From: Theropithecus gelada
Taxonomy: Eukaryota > Chordata > Mammalia > Primates > Cercopithecidae
Reading direction: 5' to 3'
Assembly: GCF_003255815.1 (NCBI RefSeq)
Contig: NC_037669.1
Span: 51,820,093 to 51,884,092, forward strand
Length of the DNA: 64,000 nucleotides
How positions within the stretch are numbered: position 1 is the stretch's first letter; every line of letters begins with the position of its first letter. This document shows positions 1 through 10,760 of this stretch, in pieces. Made by a program: the position numbers and the translations under genes. Under the pieces are notes generated by a model. It was not told the origin of the DNA. It saw only the letters and a program-made list of their open reading frames with translations, and made no database searches.

Positions 1-204
1 TGCCCCCCTCCTGCTTTTCCCTAGTGTCACTGCCTTCCAGAGGGCCAGGGCAGACCCCAGGAGGAGAGTGCAGCAAAGGAAGTGGGGAGTGGTGTACGGT
101 CTGGGAGTGGGGTTCAGGGAGCAGGCTGGGTGTAAGCAGAGCACCGCTGAGGCCCAGCACCAGATGGCTCACTGAATTCTTTTCGGCAGCCTCAGAGACA
201 TGGA

Positions 205-305
205 TTATTATTCAGTTCTGTTTCACAGAGGAGGAAACTGAGGCTCAGAGAAGTGACGCCCAAGGCTATACAGCCAAGAAGGGAGCTGAGCCAGGAGTCT
301 GCCTC
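205..305 (-). mobile_element. MIR fragment
   Basis: Reads 'cagaggaggaaactgaggctc' less its first base, the reverse complement of the MIR core. Confidence 0.6.
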
Positions 306-429
306 TGCAGGCCCTTGGGGGGCAGATGCCAAGGTTGCTTTAGTTACTCACACATCAGCCAAGGCAGAGACTTTCTCCCTGCAGAGGTCTTCCTCCTGGG
401 CCTTGAAGGTCAAATGGAATAGTGTTGTA

Positions 430-625
430 AGAATGAACCTGGGACTCAGTCCTGGGTTCTCATCCCTCGTTAGCGCTTTGCCCTTAAACAAATTCCTTAA
501 CCTTTCTGAGCCTTGGTTTCTTTTTCTGGATGGGCAGATAGAATAGTCCCTACCTTAGAGTTCCATTGTGAGCCTTAAATGAGATGACCTGTCGTGCATT
601 TAGCACAGAACTTGCATTCAATAAG
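430..625 (+). mobile_element. MIR
   Basis: Contains 'aaattccttaacctttctga', 'gccttaaatgagatgacctg' and a terminal 'gcattcaataag'. First of two sense MIRs in a row. Confidence 0.7.
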
Positions 626-649
626 AACCTTGGATATGGGGGAAGAGGG

Positions 650-835
650 ACTGTGGAGCTTCATGGTTAAGTTCGTGATTTGGAGACCAAATGAACCTGG
701 GCTCAAATCCCTGATTCAGCCAGGTACTAGCTGTGTGGCCTTACATAAGTTATTCAACCTCTCTGAGTCTGTGTATCTGTAAAATGGAAGGTTGTTGAGG
801 ATTAAGTGTGGGTGCTTCTGTAAAGTGCCTGGCCC
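650..835 (+). mobile_element. MIR
   Basis: Contains 'ggttaagttcgtgatttgg', 'ctagctgtgtggcctta' and 'aacctctctgagtctgtg', then 'tgtaaaatgg', the MIR core in order. Confidence 0.8.
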
Positions 836-1164
836 AGACTGTGTGCCCTGTGAGAGGAGGCTGCAGGAAGAGGCAAGAAGAGGCAGAGAGTTGGGAAAGG
901 AGGCTTAGGAAGACCAAACCACTTGCCCAAGATTCAAGATCATGCTCCAGAACGTGGAGCCTCTATAAGCCATGAGCATCCCTATTGTGGGACGCAGCCT
1001 ATGGCTGGAAAGGGTGCTTATTCACTCAGCACACCTTGGCTCCTCTTGCACTTTAGCCCCTGTGGAAGGTGCCAGGGCCACAGTGAAGCAAGGGGAGGAA
1101 CTTGCAGGCTCTGAAGGGCTGCTGTGTGCCCAGCCCTGGCTAGGCAGTCATGGGTATCATTGCC

Positions 1165-1290
1165 AAGCTTCACACTGAGCCTGCAAGGAAGGTGGCACCA
1201 TCCCCACTTTGAGGCTGAAGATGCTGAGGCCCTGGGAAGCATAGTAACTGTGTGGGGTCACATGGTGGGGCTGGGATATCTGCTGGGCCT
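1165..1290 (-). mobile_element. MIR fragment
   Basis: Reads 'accatccccactttgaggct' and 'gtggggtcacatggtggggc', an antisense MIR core, strongly decayed. Confidence 0.5.
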
Positions 1291-2494
1291 GTTGCCCACA
1301 GGCCTGCCTCTTCCATCTGGGGCACAGAGAGCTCACGGGCGACACCTGCAGGAGCCTGGAGCCCTGTTCCAGGAGCTGTGCCCCAGGGGTCCAAGCCCAC
1401 CCAGCATAAGTGTCCGCACTCCCTGAGGGTGCTGCTGTGGCTCCCTGTGCCACCTACCAGGGAAGGAGGAATGAGTATGAAGGGCTGAAGTGGGGGCATT
1501 TTTGATTGTTGGCAGGGGCTGGCAGGCACCTGAATGAGAAGGGTGATGGCAGTGTGATGGGGGAAGTTTAGGGAAGAGTCCTCTACCGATGGAGGCAGCA
1601 GCTCAGTGGAATTTCCTCCTGAAGTTGTCTTGCCCCTTGAATCCTGCGGGAAAGCTGGCAAATGGCCATTTCCCTTCCACTCGAATAGAGACCCATAACT
1701 CAAGTAGCTGCCCTTCGGACACCACAGGACTGTTCTCTGCAGGCCCTGCCCCTGGATTTGGGACAGGCAGTCCAGCTCACCTAGCTGGGCTCTGCAGGGA
1801 GACCAGGAGGGATGGGGTGTGGCCACAAGAGCAGCCAGACTGATGAGGGATGTGACAAACATATTCTCACCACCTTCTTTCATGTTTACAACAGACCAGC
1901 ATTCCCTGTGTGGCAGGGATTGCACTGGTCACCGAGGACCTAGAATCATGGAGTGCTCTGGGGATCCAGGCTTGGAGGGCTTCTTGGAGGAGGTGACCAT
2001 TCCTGGCTGTTTTGTGTGCTAAAGAAAACCCTCACCAACCACCAAGCACCCGTCATGTGCCAGGCTCCTCAGAGCCCTGGCAGAGCCACCTGTACCCATG
2101 CTGGGTTTCGTTTCTCCTTTTGTGGGATGCTGTGTCCTAGCTGTGTGGTTCTTTATTGCAGCCCCTCCCTCAGGGTCTTTCCCATGCATCCTCAGCCTGT
2201 GTGAGTCCGTTTGTCAACTAATGGCACCATAACAGCTGCGTCTAATTTTTATTCATCTAAAGACCACAAGAAAACAGAGCCTCCTGACACCTCAAACCAC
2301 GATAGGTCTTAGGTCTTAGCAGTGCAGAAGGAGCTGGGGAAAGGAAGCCAGATAACCAGTTCTTGGATGTGTCCCAGTGTGACTTGGGGAAGTGCTCCCT
2401 GCTTCTGTGAGCCTCAGCTGCCTCATCTGAACAATGGGTGGGCAGCACTGGGTCTTGGTGGCTCCTTCAGACTTTACCATTAAGGCCACTGTGT

Positions 2495-2615
2495 TTATTT
2501 AATTTTTGATTTTTGTGGGTGCACAGTAGGTGTATATATTTATGGGTCATAGGAGATATTTCTATATAGGCATGCAATGCCTAATAATCACATCAGGGTA
2601 AGTGGGGTAAGGCTG
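2495..2615. mobile_element. L1 3'-UTR-like fragment
   Basis: Similar to the L1 segment 'tgggtacatagtaggtgtatatatttatggg... acaggcatgcaatg'. Short and old. Confidence 0.55.
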
Positions 2616-2784
2616 CTTTAATCTTAGTCATGGTTGGGGTCTTGGCCAACCCAAGTACCATTGTGGTTGGGATGAATTCCCCTAGGGCTATGGTAGCTGT
2701 CTGGAACCAGGCCAATTACACAGCACAGTGGCAGTGTCTGGGCCCCACCACCAGGAAGGTGCATGGAGAGCAATGGTCCTTACC

Positions 2785-2965
2785 TTCAAGGTGCCCACAA
2801 TCTTAAGTAAGGGGTTCTTGCTCTGCCTGGGGGTAGAGGGATTAGGGGAGGCCTTAAAGAGAAAGAGACATTTGAACTGGGCTTTGAAGATTGAATAAGA
2901 CATTGCCAATCAGATGGAGCAACAACCCAGGAAGTAGGAACAGGATAAACAAAGGCACTGGGGCC
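2785..2965 (-). mobile_element. L2 fragment
   Basis: Contains 'aggggaggccttaaagag... gacatttgaactgggctttg' and 'aacaaaggcactggggcc', as in the reverse complement of L2. Confidence 0.55.
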
Positions 2966-3442
2966 GGGAAGAGCAGGGTGCGTTCTGGGAGTGGCTGTGT
3001 TGTAGGGATCACAGCTGGGAATGAGGCTGGAAAGACAGGCAGGAGCTAGATTACAATACAGGTGGTGCCTGAGCAGTTCAGTATCACGCAGGAAACCCGG
3101 GCCACAGACCTAGGTCAGGGTGGACAACCCTACATCACCTCCAGCAATCCCTAGTTCATTCCATTTACTTTGTTTAGTAAGATATGGCACGTCCCAAATT
3201 CACAAGTGGTTTCTGTGGAAAATGGTTGGAATTTTAAAGATAATTTGGCACTTGATAAGAACAGCTTTATTTATCTGGAAACATTTCTGTTCTGGGGGAT
3301 GGACTAGCTTCCCTGAGGTGCCGCTCTACAGAGTGCTGTGTTCCATGCAGCTGTCTCTGGCTTTTTACTGCATCTAACAGTCATAGGAATAGGTTCTATT
3401 CCATATTTGGATGAGAATGGTGTGGTCTTAAAACTCATCCAC

Positions 3443-3504
3443 CCAGGCTGAGTGCTGTATTGTCCAGGTGGGTGCTGTATTGTCCAGGCTGGGTGCTGTA
3501 TTGT
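3443..3504. repeat. Three-copy 21-bp tandem repeat
   Basis: The unit ccaggctgggtgctgtattgt occurs three times (21, 20 and 21 bp) with one substitution in the first copy and one base lost in the second. Confidence 0.92.
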
Positions 3505-3947
3505 GGTGGCCAGTGTGGCATGAAGCCTCGGGTCAGTGTCAGTGTTTATAGTTCCTGGGGCACATCCCTCCACCTCTCTGGACCTCAGTTTCCCTGTCTG
3601 TAAAATGAGGAATTGGGGCTGAGTGGCGGCCACAGAGCTCCCTCGCAGACCCAGCATGCTAACTGTGATGGGGAATGCTCATTTCGTAAGATGAATGGTA
3701 ACATAGTGGTGGTGAACAGACAGTGAGCGGAAGCTCAAAATGTGCTACAGCACAACTCTTACTGATTTTTATGGTTGTCGGTAAGACACAACCTGCTTGA
3801 AAGATGAGGAACCTGAAGTAGCCCGAGAGGTGGCTTAAGTACCATCAAGCATTTGGGGTCTTTGTGGACTAGCTCTGGTGGACTTCAGAGCCTCCTAGAA
3901 GATGTCAGAAGACCTTCAGTCCCTTGATTTCCTCATTTCACTGGCAC

Positions 3948-4158
3948 TTTTTTTTTTTTTTTTTTTTTGGCGACAGGATCTCAGTCTGTCATCCAGGCAG
4001 GAATGCAGTGGCACAATCATGGCTCACCACACCCTTGACTTTCCTATGCTCAGGTGATCCTCCTGAGTAGCTGTGACTACAGGCACATGCTACCATGCCT
4101 AGCTAATTTTTCTGTGTTTTTGTAGAGATGGGATTTCGACATGTTGCCCAGGCTTCAC
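3948..4158 (-). mobile_element. Alu (old, J-like), left arm missing
   Basis: A T-run at 3948-3968 is followed by a diverged Alu right arm (ggatctcagtctgtcatccaggcag... gttgcccaggct). It stops abruptly at a CA-repeat tract, so the left arm is missing. Confidence 0.8.
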
Positions 4159-4189
4159 GGGCACGCGCGCACACACACACACACACACA
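4159..4189. repeat. (CA)n microsatellite
   Basis: A G/C-interrupted start (gcacgcgcgc) passes into about nine CA dinucleotides, directly at the broken end of the preceding Alu. Confidence 0.9.
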
Positions 4190-4228
4190 AATTGTATTGA
4201 TTCCAGTCCAATCCATAACTGGTCGTTG

Positions 4229-4480
4229 TTTTTTTTTTTTTGAGATGGAGTCTCACCCTGTTGCCAAGACTGGAGTGCAGTGGCATGATCTCGGTTCACT
4301 GCAACCTCCACCTCCCGTGTTCAAGCAATTCTCTTGCCTCAGCCTCCCGAGTAGCTAGGATTACAGGCACCCACCACCATGCCTGGCTAATTTTTGTATT
4401 TTTAGTAGAGACGGGGTTTCACCATGTTGGCCAGGCTGGTCTTGAACTCCTGACTTTGGGTGAGCCACCACACCTGGCCC
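4229..4480 (-). mobile_element. AluS with internal deletion near its 5' end
   Basis: A typical Alu right and left arm, but the stretch between 'ctcctgac' and 'gagccaccacacctggcc' is missing about 45 bp. The target-site duplication cataactgg is visible at 4214-4222 and 4480-4488. Confidence 0.85.
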
Positions 4481-4524
4481 ATAACTGGCTTTTTTTTAAA
4501 GTAACAAACACTTGTTTAAAAATT

Positions 4525-4822
4525 CTTTTTTGGCGGGGGAGGTTACAGAGTCTTGCTCTGTCTCCCAGGCTGGAGTGCAATGGCACAATCTCGGCTCACT
4601 GCGACCTCCGCCTCCCGGGTTCAAGCAATTCTCCTGCCTCAGCCTCCCGAGTAGCTGGGACTACAGGCACCTGCCACCATGCCTGGCTAATTTTTATATT
4701 TTTGTAGAGACAGGGTTTCACCATGTTGGCCAGGCTAGTCTTAAACTCCTGACCTCAGGTGATCCACCTACCTCAGCCTCCCAAAGTGTTGGGATTACAG
4801 GTGCGAGCCACCATGCCCGGCC
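4525..4822 (-). mobile_element. AluS
   Basis: A full-length Alu with a degenerate poly-T/G start (ttttttggcggggga), complete right and left arms, ending ccatgcccggcc. It lies 40 bp from the previous Alu in the same orientation. Confidence 0.9.
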
Positions 4823-4999
4823 TAAAATTTTGAAAACTTTAAGTGTTCATAGAGTGAAAAGTTCTCCATTCTCCTCCCCACCCCTTTCCCACCTAGATCT
4901 GAAGCCTAGTGGGCAGAGGCCTTCTCCATGAATTTCTGGAACCTCTCAGTTTCCCTTCCCAGAGGCAAGCACTGGTACCTGTCTCTTGGGTCTCTTTTA

Positions 5000-5230
5000 A
5001 GAAGTAATCTATGATTATACAATCTTATATAAGCATACTAGTGTTCTTTTATAAGTACACTTCACGTTTTTCTGGACTTTCTATCACAGTATTGTGTCTC
5101 AGATCTTTTCCTATAAGTATGCAAGATACTGCTGCCATCTTTTTAACATGGGACTCCATTGATGGGTGTAATACAATTTACTTAACCAGTCCGCATTGAG
5201 AGGCATTGCATGTTACCTCCCCTGAGTTCT
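5000..5230. mobile_element. Old L1 fragment
   Basis: Contains the common old-L1 wording around 'acttaaccagtccgcattgag', preceded by AT-rich sequence. The family is uncertain. Confidence 0.4.
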
Positions 5231-5499
5231 GCTTTTTCAAATAATTAATATCCTTGGGCATGCCTCTATGTGTCTATGTGCACATGGGCAAGTGGCGCTG
5301 TAGGATTCATTCTCAACAGTGCACCCCATCTTGTGGCCATCACATCTGAGGATCATCTGGCCCAGCCCTATCATTTCAGTCACTGTCTTCCCCCATGATG
5401 TTTGGATTCTGCTCTTGCACGGGGTGTCTGGCTGAACACGCAGGGGGTTTGCCAGGGTAGTTGGAGCCAATGTAAGACTCCCTCAGGAGAGCTTCATTT

Positions 5500-5704
5500 A
5501 TTTCAGAGAAGGGCTGCATAATATTGTATGTTTTGCAGGTCATGTGTCTCTGTTGTAACTGTTTAACTTCATCATCATAGTCCCGAAGAAGCCATTGACA
5601 ATACATAAGTGGATGAGCGTGGCTCTGTTCCAATAAACCTTTATTTTTAAAAAACAGGCAGCAGGCTGGACTTGGCTCTCAGGCCATAGTTTACCAACCT
5701 TTGG
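5500..5704. mobile_element. hAT-type non-autonomous DNA transposon (MER1-group)
   Basis: It contains gtggctctgttccaataaacctttattt, then aacaggcagcaggctggacttggctc and ctcaggccatagtttacc. These match the well-known mammalian hAT-Charlie-related repeat whose other strand reads 'aaactatggcc...aataaagttttattggaacacagcc'. The exact subfamily is not assigned. Confidence 0.65.
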
Positions 5705-6235
5705 TGTATTCAGCTGTTGAAGACCTTCTGTGCACCAGGCTCCACTGTCGGCACAGGGGCTGCTGCAGGGAAGGACATAGAACCAGCCTTCGCAGTTGGA
5801 ATACAGCTCACTGGTATAAGCGAGCAGGTGCGGTGTAACCTGATGCCATGTAAGAGGAGTTTCTGACTTGGACTAGGGGCCGGTCATGGGTGTCTTTCTG
5901 GAAGCAGTGACATAGGAAGCTGAAAACCAAGGTCCTAGCTCTGAGGCAGGCACAGTGGGGAGTGTGGGGAACTGAAAGAAGCTTAGTATTGCTGGAGGTG
6001 TGGCAGGCATAGAGTGGGCAGGAGGAGAGGTAAGGGCTGGAGAGATGAACCAGGCTACACAGGCCACGAGGCTGGCTGTGCAGAGAGGCTGGGCTTGATC
6101 CTGACAACTTGGAGAGAGGGGCTGCAAAGGCTGGGCTTTGGGAGAGTGCCACACGTCCAGCTGGAGGAAAGCAGGGAGGCTGTGGAAAGACTGGAGGCTG
6201 TCAGAAGCTGGGTAGCATAGAGATAAAGTCGGGTT
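5705..6235 (-). mobile_element. L2 fragment
   Basis: Begins with the reverse complement of the L2 3' end (ctgtgcaccaggctccactg... gggaaggacatagaacc) and continues with L2-like purine-rich sequence (gggctttgggagagtgcc). Old. Confidence 0.55.
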
Positions 6236-6329
6236 GTAGCATGTGAAATGGGCCAAGGCAAGCAGCTCAGGACTAAAACCTGGGTTGATACAGTGGAACT
6301 AAACATTTCCATGACTTTTTGCATCCTTT

Positions 6330-6530
6330 GACCCCATACGTGGGACCCTATTCATCCCTCAAGGTCCAACCCAAAATGTCCCCCCATTAGAGCCTCTCCT
6401 GGGGCAGAATTACAGGCTCTTTCCTCCACTGTCATGACACCATACTGAGGAATACTTGTCACAGCAGTGTTTCCCCACTGAGGCCTCAGAGTAAGTACTA
6501 ATTAATGCTTGCTAAATTAAATTAAACAGC
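6330..6530 (+). mobile_element. L2 3' fragment
   Basis: Contains 'tcaaggtccaacccaaaatgtc', 'agagcctctcct' and the terminal 'taattaatgcttgct', as in the L2 3' end. Confidence 0.55.
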
Positions 6531-7234
6531 AAGGTGAATTAGCTGGGGTAGAGGTGGCCGCTGAGCCACTCTTTACAGTTGCAGAAACAGAGACTTAGAA
6601 AGCTAAGCAATTTTTCCTAATGGTACATGCAAGGATTCTGACCAGTCTGGTCATTTCTGCAGAAAAATTGGCCTTCTCTGCCTCTCTAGGCTGGAACTTT
6701 TCTTGCTTCTGCTCACAGTTCCCTAAATTATTAATCTGCAAGGCAGTTAGCAGAGCAGGAGCAAGAGGCACACTTTGCAGAAAGATAAAACAAGAGAATC
6801 AAGATGCATTTGGTTTCCAGAGAGTCCATCATCTGGTATTCCAAATCCTAACAGGGAAATTCAATCCCCTTCTAAATCCCAGCCGAGACAATGTCCCCAA
6901 GACCATCCTGCTGGGCGGCAGGGCTCTGGGCCTGGAGAAGTGCCTGAAATTCTTGGACAATCCGGATGGTGAGGCTGTCAAAGCCTGTGTCCAGAGTGCT
7001 CCAACAGCTGGGCTGGGGGAATTCTTTTGGCTCCATTTATTGCAGTCTATTTTTAGAGAGCACTTCAGACAGGGGTGGGAGTTTTCTGCTGCCTCTGCCC
7101 TCCACTGGGTCGTTTCTACCCTATCCTCTCCCAGCTCCCTACCCCTGCCCTAACTACGACAGATGCCAGATGTGGCTGTGGTCTTTGAGCAGTGCAGCCT
7201 AGTGTTCTTCTCTTTCCAGAGCCCTCTATGTATA

Positions 7235-7530
7235 GGTACTTTTGTCCATCTTTTTTATTATAGCCTTCCTTGTGAGTGTGAGGTTGTATTGCGGTCTTGA
7301 TTTACAGTTCCCTAAAGATTAGTGAGGTTGAGAGCATCTTTTCATGTGCTTATTGGCCACTTGTAGATTGTCTTTGGAGAAATATCTATTCAGACACCTT
7401 GCCTGTTTTTAAATTGGCTTATTTGCCTTGTTACTTTTGAATTGTAAGAGTTCTTTATATACTGTGGACACTAGACCCTTATTAGATACATGATTTGCAA
7501 ATATTTCCCCCAATTCTGTGTCTTCATTTA
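7235..7530 (-). mobile_element. L1 fragment, 3' part of ORF2
   Basis: It reads as the reverse complement of L1 ORF2 3' sequence (attagtgaggttgagagcatc, ttggccacttgtagat, gagttctttatatactgtgg, gcaaatatttcccccaattctgtg). It is diverged and broken, with no intact reading frame. Confidence 0.75.
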
Positions 7531-7590
7531 TTTTTAACAGAGCAAAGAAAACATGGGAAGCTGAGAAGGGGAATGTGGAGATGGGCAATG

Positions 7591-7710
7591 AAGGGGCACT
7601 GGGTTCCTGCTCAGCCTCTTGCCTTGGAACCCAGGTGCTCTAACTGACTTAAGGGGCACTGGGCTCCTGCTCAGCCTCTTGCCTGGGAACCCAGGTGCTC
7701 TAAACTATTT
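7591..7710. repeat. 60-bp exact-length tandem duplication
   Basis: Two adjacent 60-bp copies, 7591-7650 and 7651-7710, both starting aaggggcactggg, differ at only a few bases in their first 50 bp and more at the end (ctaactgactt versus ctaaactattt). The similarity points to a fairly recent local duplication. Confidence 0.93.
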
Positions 7711-8104
7711 TTAGGGATTGCCCTCTGCTGCAAGATGGGCCACCTCAGCCCCCTTCCTTCACTGTCCGCCTCCAAATGAAAGATTCAGAAGGGCACAAGA
7801 CAATGACCCTGCATTGATGGCTTCTTGCAGCTTCCTGACTCCCGCAGGCCCGCCAGCTGCCTGGCCCTCCAGGGGATGGACTTGTAGGTGGGTGGCCCAG
7901 GACAGGCGGGGTTTTGATTGTTCCATATCTGCTTATTGTCTCCCAACCACGTCTAGGCATTCCACAAGTGTGGGCGCTGAGCACTGTACCTGCCTTCATG
8001 GAGCCCAAGGACAGATAGTAAAGAAGTAAACGTACAAATGGAGGACTGCAAGCCGTGAGCGCTCATAGTAGGAAGAGCCTGGGAGAGGAGGACAGGGTGA
8101 GGGA

Positions 8105-8250
8105 AGCCCTCTCTGAGTTGGCCCAGTTAAGCTGAGCCTCAGTTTACTCATTGGTAAAATGGGGCCGGGGTAACTCCACCTACTTCACAGTGTTGCCTTG
8201 AAGGCCAGCTATCACTAAAGAACTCTAAAGTGCTAATTACTATTACTTTA
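8105..8250 (+). mobile_element. MIR fragment
   Basis: Contains 'gagcctcagtttactcattg' then 'gtaaaatggggcc' and 'ctaaagtgctaattactat'. Confidence 0.65.
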
Positions 8251-8715
8251 AGCTTGTCATAGGTGCTTGAAGGGTGTCTCTGGGTGGAGAAAGGGCAGGG
8301 GGCTGGGTGGGCTTAGGGAGAAAGAAGCAATTTTCCATTAGATCTCCCCAAAAAGCCACCAAAAGTGTGGTACCAACCTCAGGATAGGGCCCATTCCCTT
8401 CTTTGGGGCGCATCAGAGCCCCAGAACCACACGGTTCGGTCCAGGCGAGCAAAGTCCAGGTTTTATTAAACTGAAGGCAAAATCAAGATAGGCAGAGGTT
8501 GAGTGGGCATCAGCAGAGTAGGCTCTGGTTGGGGGTTTGGAGCTTTGTATTTGTTGTGGTTACACGCTGGGGAGGGAGACATGGCTCCCGGGAGGCGCCA
8601 GTGTTGAAGGGGCTGCGCAGAGCCTTCCTACCAGACCGGGGGCTTCGCGCGCTGGGACCTGGATGCAGTGTCTGGGACTCCGCCCTTGCGCTCGCCACCC
8701 GGCGCCTCGGCTCGG

Positions 8716-8888
8716 CCCCGCCCCTGGATGTAGCCCCGCCCCTGACCCCCCTTCCCCTATGCTTCTGCCTCGGCTCCGTGTGACCACGCCTCCTGCGCTC
8801 CCTTCCCCACACGCTCCGTGCGGTCCCGCCCCTGTGCGCAGCCCCGCCCCCAGCTCGCCCCCGGCCCCGCCCCCTCCCGGCCCCGCCC
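8716..8888. promoter_or_regulatory. Cluster of six GC boxes (SP/KLF-type sites)
   Basis: Six CCCCGCCC-type motifs lie at about 8716-8724, 8734-8742, 8825-8832, 8842-8851, 8865-8874 and 8881-8888, all in the same orientation (C-rich on the + strand). Such boxes bind SP1/KLF factors and are common in TATA-less CpG-island promoters. They sit 280-460 bp upstream of the start codon, just before the inferred transcription start. Confidence 0.75.
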
Positions 8889-9170
8889 ACTTCAGGGCCA
8901 CATTCCTCCGGCCCGGCCTCGCGCTGCGCCAAGCGGGCGGCGGCGGCGGAGGGGCGGGCTTGGCTGGCCTGGGGTTCGGACTCAGGGCCGGAGCCGCGGG
9001 AGCCGGCGGACACTGGGCCAGGATCCCCGACGTGGTCGCGTGGCGGGTAGTCGGGTCTCCGGGTGGCCGGGTGTCGGCCCCGGGATCCGGCGGCTCGCTG
9101 GCTGGAGTCGGCGGCCTCAGCTGGGCCTGGGTCCCGGCTCCTGGCCCGGCCCGCTCCCGCTGCGACCGCC

Positions 9171-9235
9171 ATGTGGTGCCTGCACTGCAACTCAGAGAGG
9201 ACCCAGTCCCTTCTGGAGCTGGAGCTTGACAGCGG
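9171..9235 (+). CDS. IQSEC1: IQSEC1 coding exon 1 (residues 1-22)
   Basis: This exon encodes MWCLHCNSERTQSLLELELD followed by S and the first two bases of a glycine codon, the known N-terminus of the short IQSEC1 form. The start ATG has G at -3, is the first ATG after the inferred transcription start, and is preceded by an in-frame stop at 9048. The donor is CGG|GTGAGG at 9236, phase 2, and rejoins exon 2 to give S-G-V-E-G-E. The segment carries the cysteine pair C3/C6 and a leucine-rich end but no known domain. Longer isoforms replace this exon with other first exons, so it marks promoter choice rather than catalytic function. Confidence 0.96.
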
Positions 9236-10639
9236 GTGAGGGCGCGGCGCGGGTCGAGCGGCCTTCCCGGGTGCTAAGCGGTGGACTGGCGGAGGCTGTG
9301 GGGACGCGTGTGCGGGAGTGCAGGTGACCGTCGGGACCGGGCGCCCGGCGTACGAGAGAAAGCTGCCTGCGGGGCGGGGTGCGTCCGCGAGACTGGGTTT
9401 GGGTGGGAGACCAGCAAACAGGACCCGAGTTTGTGCGTGGGAGAGAGAGACGCGCCCTTGGGACAGGAGGCTGTGTGTCCTGGGAGGGTCTCAGGATGGG
9501 AGTGTGTGTGCGATCGAGGGCCTTTTGGAGTGCAAGTTGGTGTGGGGGTGAGTTTGAGTTTGTGGGGCTGAGAGGGAAGCAGTGGGACTCGGTGTGGATG
9601 TGAGGTGAGGGGCAGGAGGGAGAGCGGAGGAGAGTTGGTGGGAGGGTGCCCAGCGGGTCTGTGCCTGTTTCAAACTGCAGGCAGGGCAGGGGCTGCCAGG
9701 GAGGCCTCTTGCAGGCCTGTCTATTCCAGACATTGGGCCTGTGTCTGGATTGATGTGTCTGTCCTGTCTGCAAGACCCCGAGTGTGTGTGAGGGTGGATG
9801 ACCCTGAACAAACAGGCGTCCCAGGTGTGCCAGCAGCTTTTATTGGGTACTGTGCGCCTGGCAGGGCCACTTGGGGGTGCACTGGGGTGTGTGGCTGCTG
9901 TTTGTGGCAGAGTGTGGATGTGAGGGGCTTTGTTTATGTGGTGATGAGTGTGCACCTGGTGTGGTCAGGGATGGAGTCTGGTGGGTCAGAGGGGCCAACC
10001 CTTTTCTACTTCAGGGCCTGTGGGCGGCTGTCTGAGCTTCCAAGGGCCCATGTTTATGGAGAGAAAGGGAGAAAGAGAGTGTGCGTGTATGTGCTGGGAA
10101 TATTGATTTCCTCTCTCCAGTGGCCAGCACAGCTGCCCCCTGAGCTATCTGCAGGCCCTTCTGAGGAGCAGGGGGGTGGGGCTAAGGGGGTTTGTTGACA
10201 AGCTGACTTGGCGTATATCAGGCCCCCTCTGGAGGAAGCCCACCTGGAACTTTCGTTCAAAAACTGTGCAGCGCATGCCTAGCAGTTGCGCTGAGAACAT
10301 GCATATGTCCCCCTCTGCCCCATCCTCACCCCAGAGGCCTGGGGCCCTGGGTTTGACGCTCCAAGTGGAGTTGTAGGGCTTCCCAAGGACCCATTGCTCC
10401 TTGCATCTGGGGTGGAGGCCAGGCACGCTGCAGCTGCAGGACCATCTGTCTGGAATCAGTGACAGCAGTCTGGACATGGGGGTCATGTTATTCATATACC
10501 ACACACACCCATGGCCTTCATAGCCCATCAGCTGTCCCACCCGGTATTGCAATTGCTTTTTATCCTTGTGGTACCAGCATCCTCAATTGCAGGAGAGCAA
10601 ATTGAGGCTGATTGTTCAGTCTTGTCAGTGCTAAGGCTC

Positions 10640-10760
10640 TGTGGTTTATTGAGTGCCTGCTATGTACCAGTCCCTGCTCTAGGCACCAGGGACATAGCAG
10701 TGAACAAAACGTGAAGTCTTTGTCCTCATGGAACCAGCAGTCTAGTGGGGAAGAAGAAAC
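10640..10760 (-). mobile_element. L2 3'-end fragment
   Basis: Reads 'ttattgagtgcctgctatgt... tgctctaggcaccagggacat... gtgaacaaaacg', the reverse complement of the L2 3' end. Confidence 0.65.

Larger units (their letters stand above)
1..8639. other. Region upstream of the short-form promoter; no exon seen
   Basis: No open frame here looks like a conserved protein and I recognise no exon. IQSEC1 is known to have other first exons further 5', so this stretch is probably intronic to longer transcripts; that is inference. It contains MIR copies (about 205-305, 430-625, 650-835, 1165-1290, 8105-8250), L2 fragments (2785-2965, 5705-6235, 6330-6530), L1 fragments (2495-2615, 5000-5230, 7235-7530), a hAT-type DNA transposon (5500-5704), three Alus (3948-4822), a CA repeat and two short tandem repeats (3443-3504, 7591-7710). 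The unlisted stretches (about 1300-2370, 3620-3940, 6540-7230, 7710-8100, 8250-8640) look like single-copy intronic DNA without a signal I can name. Confidence 0.7.
8640..9480 (+). promoter_or_regulatory. IQSEC1: CpG-island promoter and 5' UTR of IQSEC1 short form
   Basis: Base composition changes abruptly to CpG-dense, GC-rich sequence here and reverts to ordinary intron after about 9480. No TATA box is seen. The + strand is C-rich up to about 8925 and G-rich from about 8933 on, the skew flip typical at CpG-island start sites for + strand transcription, so the start probably lies near 8930-8990. From there to the start codon at 9171 there is no upstream ATG. A short CGG run sits at 8937-8949. 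An in-frame TAG at 9048-9050 (41 codons upstream) fixes 9171 as the start for this exon. Exact start sites cannot be read from sequence. Confidence 0.85.

Noticed and set aside
1170..1925. A 251-codon open frame on the - strand
   Set aside because: It crosses a MIR fragment, lacks any familiar motif and begins without a convincing start context.
4240..4931. Open frames of 139-155 codons with 'SPRLECSGTISAHC'-like protein
   Set aside because: These are translations of antisense Alu elements.
8510..9229. Long open frames on both strands over the CpG island (226-230 codons)
   Set aside because: GC-rich sequence has few stop codons. The frames start at non-ATG codons, show Ala/Gly/Pro/Arg-rich low-complexity protein and do not match any family; they overlap the true first exon in other frames.
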